From an uncultured Lachnospira sp. (GTDB lineage: Bacteria; Bacillota; Clostridia; Lachnospirales; Lachnospiraceae): a stretch of 57,776 nt of DNA. Numbering within the stretch: the stretch's first letter is position 1; each line of letters starts with the position of its first letter. Of this stretch, positions 44,764 through 53,975 are shown piece by piece. Under the pieces are notes generated by a model. That model made no database searches. It was not told where the DNA came from and saw nothing but the letters and a program-made list of their open reading frames with translations. The stretch covers positions 1-57,776 of the forward strand of contig CAMHLZ010000020.1 in NCBI GenBank assembly GCA_946186125.1, written 5' to 3'. A program made the translations under genes and the position numbers.

Positions 44764-46602
44764 ATGAAACAGAGACTTGCTGATTATGTTGCTGATTTTT
44801 TGGTAAATCGTGGAATAAAAGATTGTTTTATGATAACGGGTGGGGGTGCAATGCATTTAAACGATGCATTAGGACATAAGGAAGGACTAAAATGTACTTA
44901 TAATCATCATGAGCAGGGATGTGCGATTGCAGCGGAGAGTTATGCAAGAATAAATAACACGATGGCTGCATTATGCGTAACTACAGGACCGGGGGGAACA
45001 AATGCCATAACAGGAGTACTTGGAGGATGGCTTGATTCTGTTCCTATGTTTGTATTATCAGGTCAGGTAAGATATGATACAACAGCAAGATATATGGAAC
45101 AATTTACAGACGGATATAAGTTAAGAGCTGTGGGAGACCAGGAATTTGATATCACAAAATCAGTGGGTGCAATGTGCAAATATGCGGTAATGGTTGAGGA
45201 TCCAAAAAATATCCGCTATATACTTGAAAAAGCTTATCATCTTGCGACTACAGGAAGAAGAGGACCTGTATGGATAGATATTCCTTTAAATTTTCAGGCT
45301 GCAATAATTGAGACTGAAGAATTAAAAGGCTATGATGTTAAAGAAGCTGGGGAATCAGAATTAAAGCCTGTCGAAAAAAAGGTTGTTAAGGAAATAATCG
45401 AAAAAATAAGGAATGCAAAAAGACCGGTATTATATGCCGGAAATGGTATTCGCCTTTCAGAAGGATACCAGATATTTAGAAAAGTGATAGAAAAGCTTGG
45501 AATTCCTGTGGCTACATGCTGGGATTCAATAGATGCCATAGAGACAGAACATCCTCTATATGTAGGACGTGGAGGAATTATGGGTGACAGAGCCGGCAAC
45601 TTTGCTGTGCAGAATTCTGACCTGGTACTTGCAATAGGCAACAGATTATCTATACGTCAGGTAGGATACAGCTTTAAAACTTGGGCAAGAGAAGCTTATG
45701 TTATCATGGTAGATGTAGATCCTGCAGAGCTTAGAAAAACTACTCTTCATGTTGAAATGCCTGTACTTGCTGATGCAAAGGATTTTTTGGAAAGTATATA
45801 TGAAGAGATTGAGCCTGAAGATAAAACCGTATTTAATGGAGATGACTGGCTTAAAAGATGTAGTGACTGGAAGAAAAACTATCCGGTAACACAGCCAAAA
45901 CACTGGGAAGAAGATGGAGAATATGCAAATGTTTACGCGTTTGTAAATTATTTAAGCAGCAGTCTGCCGGATGGAAATATGACGGTAGTGTCCAACGGAA
46001 GTGCCTGTGTTGTAGGAAGTCATAATTATGTAATAAAAAAAGATGGCAGATTCATTATTAACAGTGGTGTTGCAAGCATGGGATATGGACTTCCGGCGGC
46101 AATCGGTGCGTGCGTAGCTCACGATAAAAAAACAACAATATGTCTTGAAGGAGACGGAAGTATAATGATGAACCTTCAGGAATTACAGACAATTATAACA
46201 AATAAACTTCCGATAAAGATATTCCTTATTAACAATCAGGGATATCATTCAATAAGACAGACACAGAATAATTTGTTTAAGGAGCATTGTAAGATTGGAA
46301 TAGGACCTGAAAGCGGAGATTTGTCATTCCCTGATTTTGGTAAGCTGTCTCAGGCATTTGGATATCCATATTTTGAGGCACACAGCAATGAAGAAATGAA
46401 GAAAGCGGTAGATGAAACTTTGGCAACAGAAGGCCCTGCATTTTGTGAAATATTTGTATCTACAGTTCAGAATTTTGAACCAAAGAGTGCAACGAAGAGA
46501 TTAGAAGACGGAACACTGGTGAGTCCGCCACTTGAAGATCTTGCGCCATTCCTTGACAGAGAAGAATTTCAGAAAAATATGGTGATTAAACCTATTTCTT
46601 AG
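44764..46602 (+). CDS. Thiamine-diphosphate enzyme, acetolactate synthase-like (YerE-type candidate)
   Basis: The 612-residue protein has the catalytic glutamate in HHEQGCAIAAESYAR (about residue 50), TTGPGGTNAITG and the ThDP motif LEGDGSIMMNLQELQTIITNKLPIKIFLINN. In Yersinia, the related YerE moves a two-carbon unit from pyruvate onto CDP-3,6-dideoxy-4-ketoglucose to build a branched sugar. The place straight after rfbF-rfbG-rfbH makes a similar role likely here. An alternative is supply of a keto acid for the aldolase downstream. Substrate cannot be told from sequence. Confidence 0.85.
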   Translation: MKQRLADYVADFLVNRGIKDCFMITGGGAMHLNDALGHKEGLKCTYNHHEQGCAIAAESYARINNTMAALCVTTGPGGTNAITGVLGGWLDSVPMFVLSGQVRYDTTARYMEQFTDGYKLRAVGDQEFDITKSVGAMCKYAVMVEDPKNIRYILEKAYHLATTGRRGPVWIDIPLNFQAAIIETEELKGYDVKEAGESELKPVEKKVVKEIIEKIRNAKRPVLYAGNGIRLSEGYQIFRKVIEKLGIPVATCWDSIDAIETEHPLYVGRGGIMGDRAGNFAVQNSDLVLAIGNRLSIRQVGYSFKTWAREAYVIMVDVDPAELRKTTLHVEMPVLADAKDFLESIYEEIEPEDKTVFNGDDWLKRCSDWKKNYPVTQPKHWEEDGEYANVYAFVNYLSSSLPDGNMTVVSNGSACVVGSHNYVIKKDGRFIINSGVASMGYGLPAAIGACVAHDKKTTICLEGDGSIMMNLQELQTIITNKLPIKIFLINNQGYHSIRQTQNNLFKEHCKIGIGPESGDLSFPDFGKLSQAFGYPYFEAHSNEEMKKAVDETLATEGPAFCEIFVSTVQNFEPKSATKRLEDGTLVSPPLEDLAPFLDREEFQKNMVIKPIS

Positions 46603-46621
46603 TAAAGAAAGGAACCAATTT

Positions 46622-47359
46622 ATGATAAAGGCAGTTTTATTTGATTTAGACGGAACAATATATTATGGAAGTAAGCTTATAGATGGAGCAAAAGAGGTTG
46701 TTCAGGCATATAGGGACAGTGGAAAAAAAGTGTTTTTCATGACAAATAATTCTACAAAGAGCAGAAAAGACATTTATGAAAGACTTACAGGGATGGGGCT
46801 GGACTGCAGTTTGTCAGAAATATATACTTCAAGCTATGCTTCAGCTTTATATGCAAAGCGAAAAGGATATAAAACTGTATATATTTTTGGTGCGAAAGGT
46901 CTTGAAGATGAATTTATGCAACTCGGAATCAGTACATCAGAAGAAGCAGAGGTTGTTGTAGTCGGATATGATATGGAAATGGACTATAAAAAAATAACAG
47001 CTGCGCTTCAGGTAGCTTTGCAAGCAAAGTCAATTATTGCATGTAACAAAGAAAAACATTATCCCGGAGAAAATGCAAAGAGGTTGCCGGGATGTGGGGC
47101 AATGGTGGGAGCTTTAGAAGGATGCCTTGGAAAAAATGTGGATTATGTAGTAGGAAAGCCTAATCCGTTGTTACTTGATATTATTTGCACAGAGCAGAAT
47201 CTGCAAAAAGAAGATATAATGGTAATTGGAGATACTTATGAAAGTGATATTGTGATGGCGAATGAATACGGTTGTGATTCTATATATATAGGAGAAGAGA
47301 AACATCCGGACGCGGTATGTGTTAAGTTCATCAAAGATATTTTAAACTTAATTAAGTAA
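46622..47359 (+). CDS. HAD-IIA family sugar phosphatase
   Basis: The 245-residue protein shows all HAD motifs: DLDGTIYYG (nucleophile Asp near residue 9), FMTNNSTKSR, VGKPNP and VIGDTYESDI. It belongs to the NagD/HAD-IIA subgroup with a large cap (about 85-180). In this locus it may remove phosphate from an intermediate that the neighbouring aldolase uses or makes. Spacing to both neighbours is about 15-20 bp, indicating one operon. Confidence 0.88.
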   Translation: MIKAVLFDLDGTIYYGSKLIDGAKEVVQAYRDSGKKVFFMTNNSTKSRKDIYERLTGMGLDCSLSEIYTSSYASALYAKRKGYKTVYIFGAKGLEDEFMQLGISTSEEAEVVVVGYDMEMDYKKITAALQVALQAKSIIACNKEKHYPGENAKRLPGCGAMVGALEGCLGKNVDYVVGKPNPLLLDIICTEQNLQKEDIMVIGDTYESDIVMANEYGCDSIYIGEEKHPDAVCVKFIKDILNLIK

Positions 47360-47374
47360 GATATGGAGGTTTAG

Positions 47375-48949
47375 ATGAATAAAATTAGTTTACTGGATTG
47401 TACGTTAAGAGATGGCGGTTATGTAAATGACTGGCATTTTGGGGAAAAAGCAATAAGAAACATTACAAAGAAAATGGTAAAGGCCGGCGTGGAATACTTT
47501 GAAATCGGGTTTGTAAGAGAATGTGATTACAGCGTCGATTATTCACTGTTTGATGGAAATGACAGCGTGAGCAAAATGATAGCACCAAAGCAGTCTGGAA
47601 CGAAGTATGTTGGAATGATAGATATGGGTAAGCCAATATCATTGGAAAAACTTGGACCGATAAGGGAAGATGGATTTGATGTTTTCAGAGTCATATTTAA
47701 AAAGAGCAAAATAGAAGAAGCATATATATATATAGAAAAGCTTATTGGTTTAGGATATGAAGTATTTGCCCAGGCGGTAGGAACTGATAACTATTCAGAT
47801 AAAGAATTTATAGAATTGATAGAGAAGTTTAACAGGCTTCCAATCAAAGCATTTTATATTGTGGACAGTTTTGGGCTTATCAAGAAAAAACAGTTTACAA
47901 GACTGGTTCAGATAGCAGACAATAATTTAAGAGAGGATATAACCCTGGGATATCATTCACACAATAATATGCAGCAGGCAATGGGAAATGCATCATGCAT
48001 GACAGAAATGAATTTAAAGAGAGATATCGTACTGGATGCCTGCGTATTTGGAATGGGAAGAGGCGCAGGTAATCTGAATATGGAATTGTTTGCTGAATAC
48101 ATGAATGAGAACTTTGGCAAGCATTACAGAATAGAGCCTATGCTTGAAATAATCGATGAATATTTAAATGACATTTATAGAGAAAGTTTTTGGGGATACT
48201 CCCTTCCACTTTATCTGTCAGCATCAAATGCCTGCCATCCGAACTATGCGATTTATTTTGCGTCAAAAGGAACTTTGACAGTAAAATCATATAATGAAAT
48301 ACTTAAGTCCATTCCTAAAGAAGACAAGGCTTTATACAGTAAAGACAAGGCCGAAGAGGTATATAAAAAATATCAGGAAAACTTCATTGATGACCGTGAT
48401 GTGTTAAAAGAACTGGAAAGCGAATGGGACGGCAGAGAAATATTGTTACTTGGACCGGGAAGGACATTGATAGAAGAAAAAGATAAGATTGATAAATATA
48501 TTTCAGAACACAAGCCTGTAGTGATTTCTTTGAATTTCGTACCGGATAATTACAGATGTGATTATGTGTTTAGCTGTCATATGAGAAGATATAAGAATAT
48601 ACAGGATAGAGATGATGTAAAAAAAATCATAACATCGAATTTGCGTGAAGCACGGAACTATGATTACATGGTGAATTTTGCAAGTTATTCAGCAGAACAT
48701 CCTGAAATTATGGAAAACTCCGGTGTTATGTGTGTGAACTTCCTGTTAAGTCTTGGAGTCAAAAAAGTATGTATAGCAGGATTAGACGGATACGATACAA
48801 GCAATAAAGGAAACTATGTGAATAGTGGACTTGAATATGATTTTTCACCTGAAGTACTGAATTTAAGGAATCAGCTGATAAAAAAAGAATTTGGTAATAA
48901 ATCAGGTAAAATTGATGTGGAATTTTTAACGGAGAGCATGTACAGATAA
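47375..48949 (+). CDS. Fusion of DRE-TIM aldolase and MptE/GT42-like domain
   Basis: The N-terminal half (about 1-270) is an HMGL-like aldolase domain: LLDCTLRDGGYVNDW with the metal Asp, and GYHSHNNMQQAMGNA with two His metal ligands, as in 4-hydroxy-2-oxovalerate aldolases and isopropylmalate synthases. The C-terminal part (about 350-524) begins EILLLGPGRTLIEEKD and includes VMCVNFLLSLGVKKVCIAGLDGYD, which resembles the Rossmann-like fold shared by DUF115/MptE and GT42 sialyltransferase-like proteins. This is an unusual pairing for a polysaccharide locus. A carbon-carbon bond enzyme tied to a nucleotide-sugar or transfer domain is inferred. The length is 524 residues. Confidence 0.78.
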   Translation: MNKISLLDCTLRDGGYVNDWHFGEKAIRNITKKMVKAGVEYFEIGFVRECDYSVDYSLFDGNDSVSKMIAPKQSGTKYVGMIDMGKPISLEKLGPIREDGFDVFRVIFKKSKIEEAYIYIEKLIGLGYEVFAQAVGTDNYSDKEFIELIEKFNRLPIKAFYIVDSFGLIKKKQFTRLVQIADNNLREDITLGYHSHNNMQQAMGNASCMTEMNLKRDIVLDACVFGMGRGAGNLNMELFAEYMNENFGKHYRIEPMLEIIDEYLNDIYRESFWGYSLPLYLSASNACHPNYAIYFASKGTLTVKSYNEILKSIPKEDKALYSKDKAEEVYKKYQENFIDDRDVLKELESEWDGREILLLGPGRTLIEEKDKIDKYISEHKPVVISLNFVPDNYRCDYVFSCHMRRYKNIQDRDDVKKIITSNLREARNYDYMVNFASYSAEHPEIMENSGVMCVNFLLSLGVKKVCIAGLDGYDTSNKGNYVNSGLEYDFSPEVLNLRNQLIKKEFGNKSGKIDVEFLTESMYR

Positions 48950-48962
48950 AAGGAGTTTTGTT

Positions 48963-49883
48963 TTGAAGAGAGCAGTTATTACCGGACCAACCGGTGCAAT
49001 AGGAATCGCATTAATAAAAGAACTGATTAGAAATAATATAGAAGTATATGCAGTATGCAGACCGGGGTCTAAAAGAATTGCGAGAATACCAGTGGATGAA
49101 AAGGTTAAGGTTATTGAGTGTGCATTATGCGACATAAAAAATCTGCCTTCACGTATCGATAAGAAAACGGATGTATTTTATCATTTTGCGTGGGATGGAA
49201 CTTTTGGCGAATCAAGAAATGATATGGAGTTGCAGAATAATAATGTAAAGTTTGCATTACAGTCAGTAAAGGCGGCAAAGGAGCTTGGATGTACAAAATT
49301 TGTCGGCGCAGGTTCACAGGCAGAATACGGAAGGGTTGAGGGAGTGTTAAGACCTGATACGCCTGCATTTCCTGAAAACGGATACGGTATTGCAAAACTT
49401 TGTGCAGGACAGATGACAAGGATTCTTTGTGGTCAGCTTGGAATAGAGCATGTATGGACAAGAATACTGAGTATCTACGGCCCTTATGACGGTGAAAATA
49501 CCATGATTATGTCTACAATCAGAGAATTGTTAAAAGGCGGAAAACCGGCTTTGACAGCGGGTGAGCAGATGTGGGATTATCTGTATTCAGACGATGTGGC
49601 AAAAGCCTTTAGAATGATTGGTGAGAAGGGGAAAAATGGTGCGACATATTGTCTTGGAAGTGGGAAAGCCAGACCGTTAAAGGAATACGTAGAAATATTA
49701 AGAGATTCTATAGACAGTACTCTGCCATTAGGAATGGGTGAACGTCCTTATGGAGATAAACAGGTGATGTATCTGTGTGCAGATATAGAAAACCTTACAA
49801 GAGACACAGGATTTGTGCCGGAGACAGAGTTTGGAGAGGGGATAATAAAGACGATAGAATATGTTAAGAAGGAGATAGTGTGA
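48963..49883 (+). CDS. NAD(P)-dependent SDR, CDP-sugar reductase-like
   Basis: This extended SDR has ITGPTGAIGIALIKEL (residues 4-19), the GAGSQAEYG serine region and the catalytic YGIAKLCAG (YxxxK near 143-147). It resembles RfbJ/Prt-type enzymes that reduce the 4-keto group of CDP-dideoxysugars, and YerF in the yersiniose pathway. The length is 306 residues. The last codons run directly into the repeat element, which supplies the TGA stop in GTGTGA, so the ancestral C-terminus may have differed. Confidence 0.85.
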   Translation: MKRAVITGPTGAIGIALIKELIRNNIEVYAVCRPGSKRIARIPVDEKVKVIECALCDIKNLPSRIDKKTDVFYHFAWDGTFGESRNDMELQNNNVKFALQSVKAAKELGCTKFVGAGSQAEYGRVEGVLRPDTPAFPENGYGIAKLCAGQMTRILCGQLGIEHVWTRILSIYGPYDGENTMIMSTIRELLKGGKPALTAGEQMWDYLYSDDVAKAFRMIGEKGKNGATYCLGSGKARPLKEYVEILRDSIDSTLPLGMGERPYGDKQVMYLCADIENLTRDTGFVPETEFGEGIIKTIEYVKKEIV

Positions 49884-50016
49884 AAAATCATATTGATATA
49901 TGATTTTTCACACGTCAATTTGTGCCGCAGGCGCCACAAATTGCAAGTATCGCGAGCTGAATTGGATATTCGGCTCGCGATTCCTCCGACGCAAGCGTCT
50001 GCGGAATGGAGATTGT
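49878..50016. repeat. Multi-hairpin repeat, copy 2
   Basis: This 139-bp copy has four hairpins: GTGTGAAAAATCATAT with ATATGATTTTTCACAC (perfect), CAATTTGTG with CACAAATTG, GAGCTGAAT with ATTCGGCTC, and ACGC with GCGT. It differs from copy 3 by a 2-base loss and a change that keeps pairing as a wobble. It ends in GGAATGGAG, which is the SD of the next gene, and begins with the stop codon of the previous gene. Confidence 0.92.
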
Positions 50017-51591
50017 ATGAAGAAATTTAATACTGCAGGTTTATGCGTACCAAATAAGCATTATATGGTGGATACTTCAAAAAAACTTGATGAGATAATA
50101 CGCTTAATTGAAAATGAAGAATACTTTACAATTAACCGTTCCAGGCAGTATGGAAAAACGACAACGATTTATATGTTGAAGAATAGGTTGAGTAAACATC
50201 ATGAGGTTATTACAATTAGTTTTGAAGGTGTCGGGGAAGCACCTTTTTCATCAAACAGTAGTTTTGTAAATATGTTTATTCATCTTGTAGCGAGGGCTAT
50301 GAAATTTACAAAAATAAGTGAAGAAAATATTGCTTTATGGAGAGCAGAAGAGCAGTTTAGGGAAGAAGATGCTATTTTAGAGTTAAGTGATAGAATTACA
50401 AACCTGTGTGAAAAATATTCCGTTATCCTTATGGTGGATGAGATGGATAAATGTTCAGATAATCAAGTATTTTTAAATTTTCTTGGAATGCTTAGAAATA
50501 AGTATTTAGCTAGAAATACCGGAGAGGATTTTACTTTCAAGAGTGTGATTTTAGCTGGTGTATATGATGTGAAGAACTTAAAATTGAAGCTTCGACCAGA
50601 CGAGGAGCGCAAGTACAATAGTCCTTGGAATATTGCGGTTGATTTTAATGTTGATATGAGTTTTAATCCCAAAGAAATAGCAACTATGTTAGTGGATTAT
50701 GAAAATGATTTTCATACAGGAATGGATATTGAGAAAATTAGCAATCAAATATATCATTACACTAGCGGATATCCATATTTAGTCAGTTGGATTTGTAAGT
50801 GGATTAATGAACAGGGAAATAATAATTGGACAAGTGACAGTATAAAAAAAGCACAGAAGGCATTTTTAATGTTACGTACACCGCTTATGGACGATTTGGT
50901 AAAAAATATAGAACAATATGAAGGACTAAAAAATCTCATCGTGCAGATATTATTCACGGATAATAATGTATTGTTTAACATTTTAAATCCGGACATATCT
51001 CTTGGAAATGTATTTGGAATACTTCGCGAAAAAAATGGGAAGGTATCAATATCAAATATCATATTTGAAATTGCTTTATATGATTATTTTTCATCTATTC
51101 GTGTTCAGAACGGATGGAGAAATAAAAGCGAGAAGAGTCAGTTTATAAAAGAAGATGGACATTTGGATATGGTTCGTGTTCTTAATCGTTTTCAAGCATT
51201 GATGAAATCGGAGTATCGCAAGGAAAATGAGCAGTTTATTGAAGGTCAGGGAAGATTGTTATTTCTGTGTTTTTTGAAACCTATTATTAATGGTACAGGT
51301 TTTTATTATGTGGAACCGGAGACGAGAACAAGTAATCGAATGGATATTGTTGTGACTTATTTGGAGGAAGAATTTATTATCGAACTAAAAATATGGCATG
51401 GGAAGCAATATCGAAAAGAAGGTATTAAACAACTTAATGGTTATTTGGATAGTCGAGAGCAGAAAAGAGGATACCTTGTTAGCTTTTCTTTTTTAAAGAA
51501 CAAAGAATATACAGCCGGGTACTTGTCTGATGTTACGAATGAGGATGTGGATGGAATTGAGGATAAAGAAATCTATGAAGTAATAGTGTGA
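50017..51591 (+). CDS. AAA-like ATPase fused to a PD-(D/E)XK nuclease-like domain
   Basis: The 524-residue protein belongs to the AAA-ATPase-like family with a C-terminal PD-(D/E)XK domain that is widespread in gut Bacteroidetes and Clostridia and has no known function. A Walker A-like RSRQYGKTT lies at residues 41-49 and Walker B VILMVDEMDK near 137-146. The nuclease-like core is near 441-460: the Asp in NRMDIVV and the ELK in FIIELKIWHG. The ATG follows GGAG of repeat copy 2, and the TGA lies in repeat copy 3, so the gene is exactly framed by two repeats. It is unrelated in function to the sugar genes around it. Confidence 0.85.
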   Translation: MKKFNTAGLCVPNKHYMVDTSKKLDEIIRLIENEEYFTINRSRQYGKTTTIYMLKNRLSKHHEVITISFEGVGEAPFSSNSSFVNMFIHLVARAMKFTKISEENIALWRAEEQFREEDAILELSDRITNLCEKYSVILMVDEMDKCSDNQVFLNFLGMLRNKYLARNTGEDFTFKSVILAGVYDVKNLKLKLRPDEERKYNSPWNIAVDFNVDMSFNPKEIATMLVDYENDFHTGMDIEKISNQIYHYTSGYPYLVSWICKWINEQGNNNWTSDSIKKAQKAFLMLRTPLMDDLVKNIEQYEGLKNLIVQILFTDNNVLFNILNPDISLGNVFGILREKNGKVSISNIIFEIALYDYFSSIRVQNGWRNKSEKSQFIKEDGHLDMVRVLNRFQALMKSEYRKENEQFIEGQGRLLFLCFLKPIINGTGFYYVEPETRTSNRMDIVVTYLEEEFIIELKIWHGKQYRKEGIKQLNGYLDSREQKRGYLVSFSFLKNKEYTAGYLSDVTNEDVDGIEDKEIYEVIV

Positions 51592-51726
51592 AAAATCATA
51601 TTGATATATGATTTTTCACACGTCAATTTGTGCCGCAGGCGCCACAAATTGCAAGTATCGCAGAGCTGAATTGGATATTCAGCTCGCGATTCCTCCGACG
51701 CAAGCGTCTGCGGAATGGAGATTAGT
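51586..51726. repeat. Multi-hairpin repeat, copy 3
   Basis: This 141-bp copy is nearly identical to copy 2 and in the same direction. It starts with GTGTGA, the stop of the upstream AAA gene. It ends GGAATGGAGATTAGTATAG: where copies 1 and 2 have a GTG or ATG start after the SD, this copy has ATA, and a 14-codon frame from it closes at once. It therefore seems to have lost its downstream gene. Confidence 0.92.
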
Positions 51727-51756
51727 ATAGAAAAAAATGTAAAAAAAGAAAATTTC

Positions 51757-51785
51757 TTGACAGTCATATAATAAATCGGTATCAT
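51757..51785 (+). promoter_or_regulatory. Promoter of the GT2 gene
   Basis: TTGACA (51757-51762), a 17-bp spacer and TATCAT (51780-51785). The gene is thus transcribed independently of the AAA cassette. Confidence 0.8.
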
Positions 51786-51842
51786 AAAAAAGATGATGTA
51801 ATGATAGATTTTATAATCATAAGAAAGGCACAGTGAACAATA

Positions 51843-52805
51843 ATGAAAAAGGTAAGTGTACTTATTCCTTGTTATAATGAAGAAGACAATGTGGTTCCGA
51901 TGAGTGAGGCAATCACAGAGTTATTTGAAAAACAGTTGACACAGTATGATTGGGAGCTGTTATTCATAGATAATGATTCGCATGATAAAACGAGGGAGCT
52001 TTTGAGAAAGATATGCGAAGGAAATAGTCATATAAAAGCAATATTTAATGCAAAAAATTTTGGTCAATTTAATTCTCCGTATTATGGAATATTACAGACA
52101 AGCGGAGATTGCACAATTTCCATGGTGTGTGATTTTCAGGATCCTATTGAATTGATTCCACAGTATCTTAAAGAGTGGGAAAATGGATATAAGATAGTTA
52201 TCGGAATTAAGACTGGAAGTAAGGAAAGTAAGATAATGTATGGTCTCAGATCTCTTTATTATAAAATGATAAAGAAGTTTTCTGATGTGGAGCAGATAGA
52301 GCATTTTACAGGATCCGGACTATACGATAGAGATTTTGTGGAAGTATTAAGAAAGTTGGACGACCCTACACCATTCCTCAGAGGAATTGTTGCAGAACTT
52401 GGATATAGAAGAAAAGAGATTCCATACGTACAACCGCAGAGAAGAGCAGGAAAGACTCATAATAACTGGTACAGCCTCTACGATGCTGCAATGCTAAGTT
52501 TTACATCTTATACGAAAATAGGGTTAAGATTATGTACGTTTGCCGGATTGATTTGTGGGGCGTTAAGTTTTCTGATAGGCATGGTTTACCTGATAGCAAA
52601 ATTAATCTGGTGGTATTCAATGGATGCGGGTATGGCACCGGTACTAATCGGTGTATTTTTCCTGGGAGCGGTCGAGTTATTCTTTATCGGATTTATTGGT
52701 GAGTATATCATGAGTATTAATCAAAGAGTAATGAAAAGACCACTGGTGATAGAAGAAGAACGAATTGGATTTGATAAAACGGAACAGGAAGATACTAAAA
52801 GATAA
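51843..52805 (+). CDS. Membrane-bound GT2 glycosyltransferase (GtrB/DPM1-like)
   Basis: The catalytic domain (residues 1-220) begins VSVLIPCYNEEDNV and carries the DxD-like DFQDP (about residue 98). Two C-terminal membrane helices (about 230-255 and 265-290) are typical of enzymes that load a sugar on undecaprenyl phosphate. The activated sugar would serve later modification of surface glycan by a GT-C enzyme, such as the one at the end of the window. It is 320 residues long, with a strong terminator after it. Confidence 0.92.
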   Translation: MKKVSVLIPCYNEEDNVVPMSEAITELFEKQLTQYDWELLFIDNDSHDKTRELLRKICEGNSHIKAIFNAKNFGQFNSPYYGILQTSGDCTISMVCDFQDPIELIPQYLKEWENGYKIVIGIKTGSKESKIMYGLRSLYYKMIKKFSDVEQIEHFTGSGLYDRDFVEVLRKLDDPTPFLRGIVAELGYRRKEIPYVQPQRRAGKTHNNWYSLYDAAMLSFTSYTKIGLRLCTFAGLICGALSFLIGMVYLIAKLIWWYSMDAGMAPVLIGVFFLGAVELFFIGFIGEYIMSINQRVMKRPLVIEEERIGFDKTEQEDTKR

Positions 52806-52826
52806 ATTTAAAAATAAAAGTGTTGA

Positions 52827-52876
52827 AAAGGCGGATATTATACTATGTTGATAACATAGATATATTCCGCTTTTTC
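52827..52876 (+). terminator. Terminator after the GT2 gene
   Basis: AAAAGGCGGATAT pairs with ATATTCCGCTTTTT, with an inner stem CTATGTT/AACATAG. Confidence 0.88.
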
Positions 52877-52986
52877 GCATTTTTAGGTTTAAAATTCCTT
52901 TGATTTGTAAAAACTAACGTGAAAGAAAAATGAAATATGGTAAGATTAAAAATATTTAACATAAATAAAAATATGAGGTGATTTAT

Positions 52987-53943
52987 GTGGAAAAAATAAC
53001 GTTAGAAGAATTATCAAATGAATGGCTGTTATCGAGAGAGAAATTTGTAAAAGAATCGACGTATTCAATATACTGTACTCATGTTGGAAATCATATTGTT
53101 CCACAGTTCGGGAATTTGATATGTCAGGAGATTACATCTGATAGTATACAAGATAGGATTAATACGTGGCTTTCTCGAAATGAGCGAAATCAACTGTCAG
53201 AAAAAACTATTAAAGATATTGTTACAATTTTAAAATCAATTCTAAAGTATGGGATAAAAAAAATGCATATTCCCAACACGGAATTTGATTTTAAAATACC
53301 AAGTTCCCTGATTACAGCTAAAAGAAAAAAAATAGCGACGTATACGTTGAAAGAACAAAAATTAATCCATGATGCAGTTTCTCAAAACATTAGTTATAAA
53401 AATCTTGGGATATTGTTTTGCTTATACACCGGAATAAGGATTGGAGAAGTATGTGCACTGAAATGGGAAGACATTGATTTTATAAATAATGTGGTATATA
53501 TTTCTAAAACGCTTCAGAGAATTTATATTCGTATTCCGGAAAAAGATATGATAAATAAAGGATATTCTAAAATAACAATAACTTCTCCTAAAACGATATC
53601 CGCCGAAAGAATAATTCCAATATCCAGTGAATTAATAGCTATTATTGAAATAGTGAAGCCTAAGGATTTAGACACATATTTTCTGACAGGAACAAAAAAA
53701 TTTATAGAACCAAGAACGTATAGAAATTATTATAAGAAATTTATAACATCGTTAAACATTAATGTTTTAAAATTTCATAGTCTGAGACACAGTTTTGCAA
53801 CACGTTGTATTGAGGCAGGGGCTGATTACAAGACAGTTAGTGAACTTTTGGGACATACGTCAGTGAATATTACCATGAACCTTTATGTTCACCCGAGTAT
53901 AGAACAAAAAAGGAAGTGTATTGAGATGGTTAGTCTGCACTGA
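52987..53943 (+). CDS. Tyrosine recombinase/integrase
   Basis: The 318-residue protein has an N-terminal SAM-like core-binding domain (about 5-105) and a catalytic domain with the first Arg in TGIRIGE, the HxxR of FHSLRHSFAT, the His of LLGHTS and the nucleophile Tyr of NLYVHPS. It is complete and likely active. No phage or conjugation genes are nearby, and it sits alone between two glycosyltransferase genes. Such solitary enzymes often invert or integrate DNA in surface loci. GTG 52987 follows GAGGTG; an in-frame GTG three codons upstream lies in the SD. Confidence 0.92.
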   Translation: MEKITLEELSNEWLLSREKFVKESTYSIYCTHVGNHIVPQFGNLICQEITSDSIQDRINTWLSRNERNQLSEKTIKDIVTILKSILKYGIKKMHIPNTEFDFKIPSSLITAKRKKIATYTLKEQKLIHDAVSQNISYKNLGILFCLYTGIRIGEVCALKWEDIDFINNVVYISKTLQRIYIRIPEKDMINKGYSKITITSPKTISAERIIPISSELIAIIEIVKPKDLDTYFLTGTKKFIEPRTYRNYYKKFITSLNINVLKFHSLRHSFATRCIEAGADYKTVSELLGHTSVNITMNLYVHPSIEQKRKCIEMVSLH

Positions 53944-53975
53944 TAATATAGGTAAAAATAGTTAAATAAAATTGC

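Noticed and set aside
49900-50016. N-terminal extension of the AAA-ATPase gene through repeat copy 2
   Set aside because: The extra 39 codons are translated repeat hairpins; the ATG at 50017 has a correctly placed SD.
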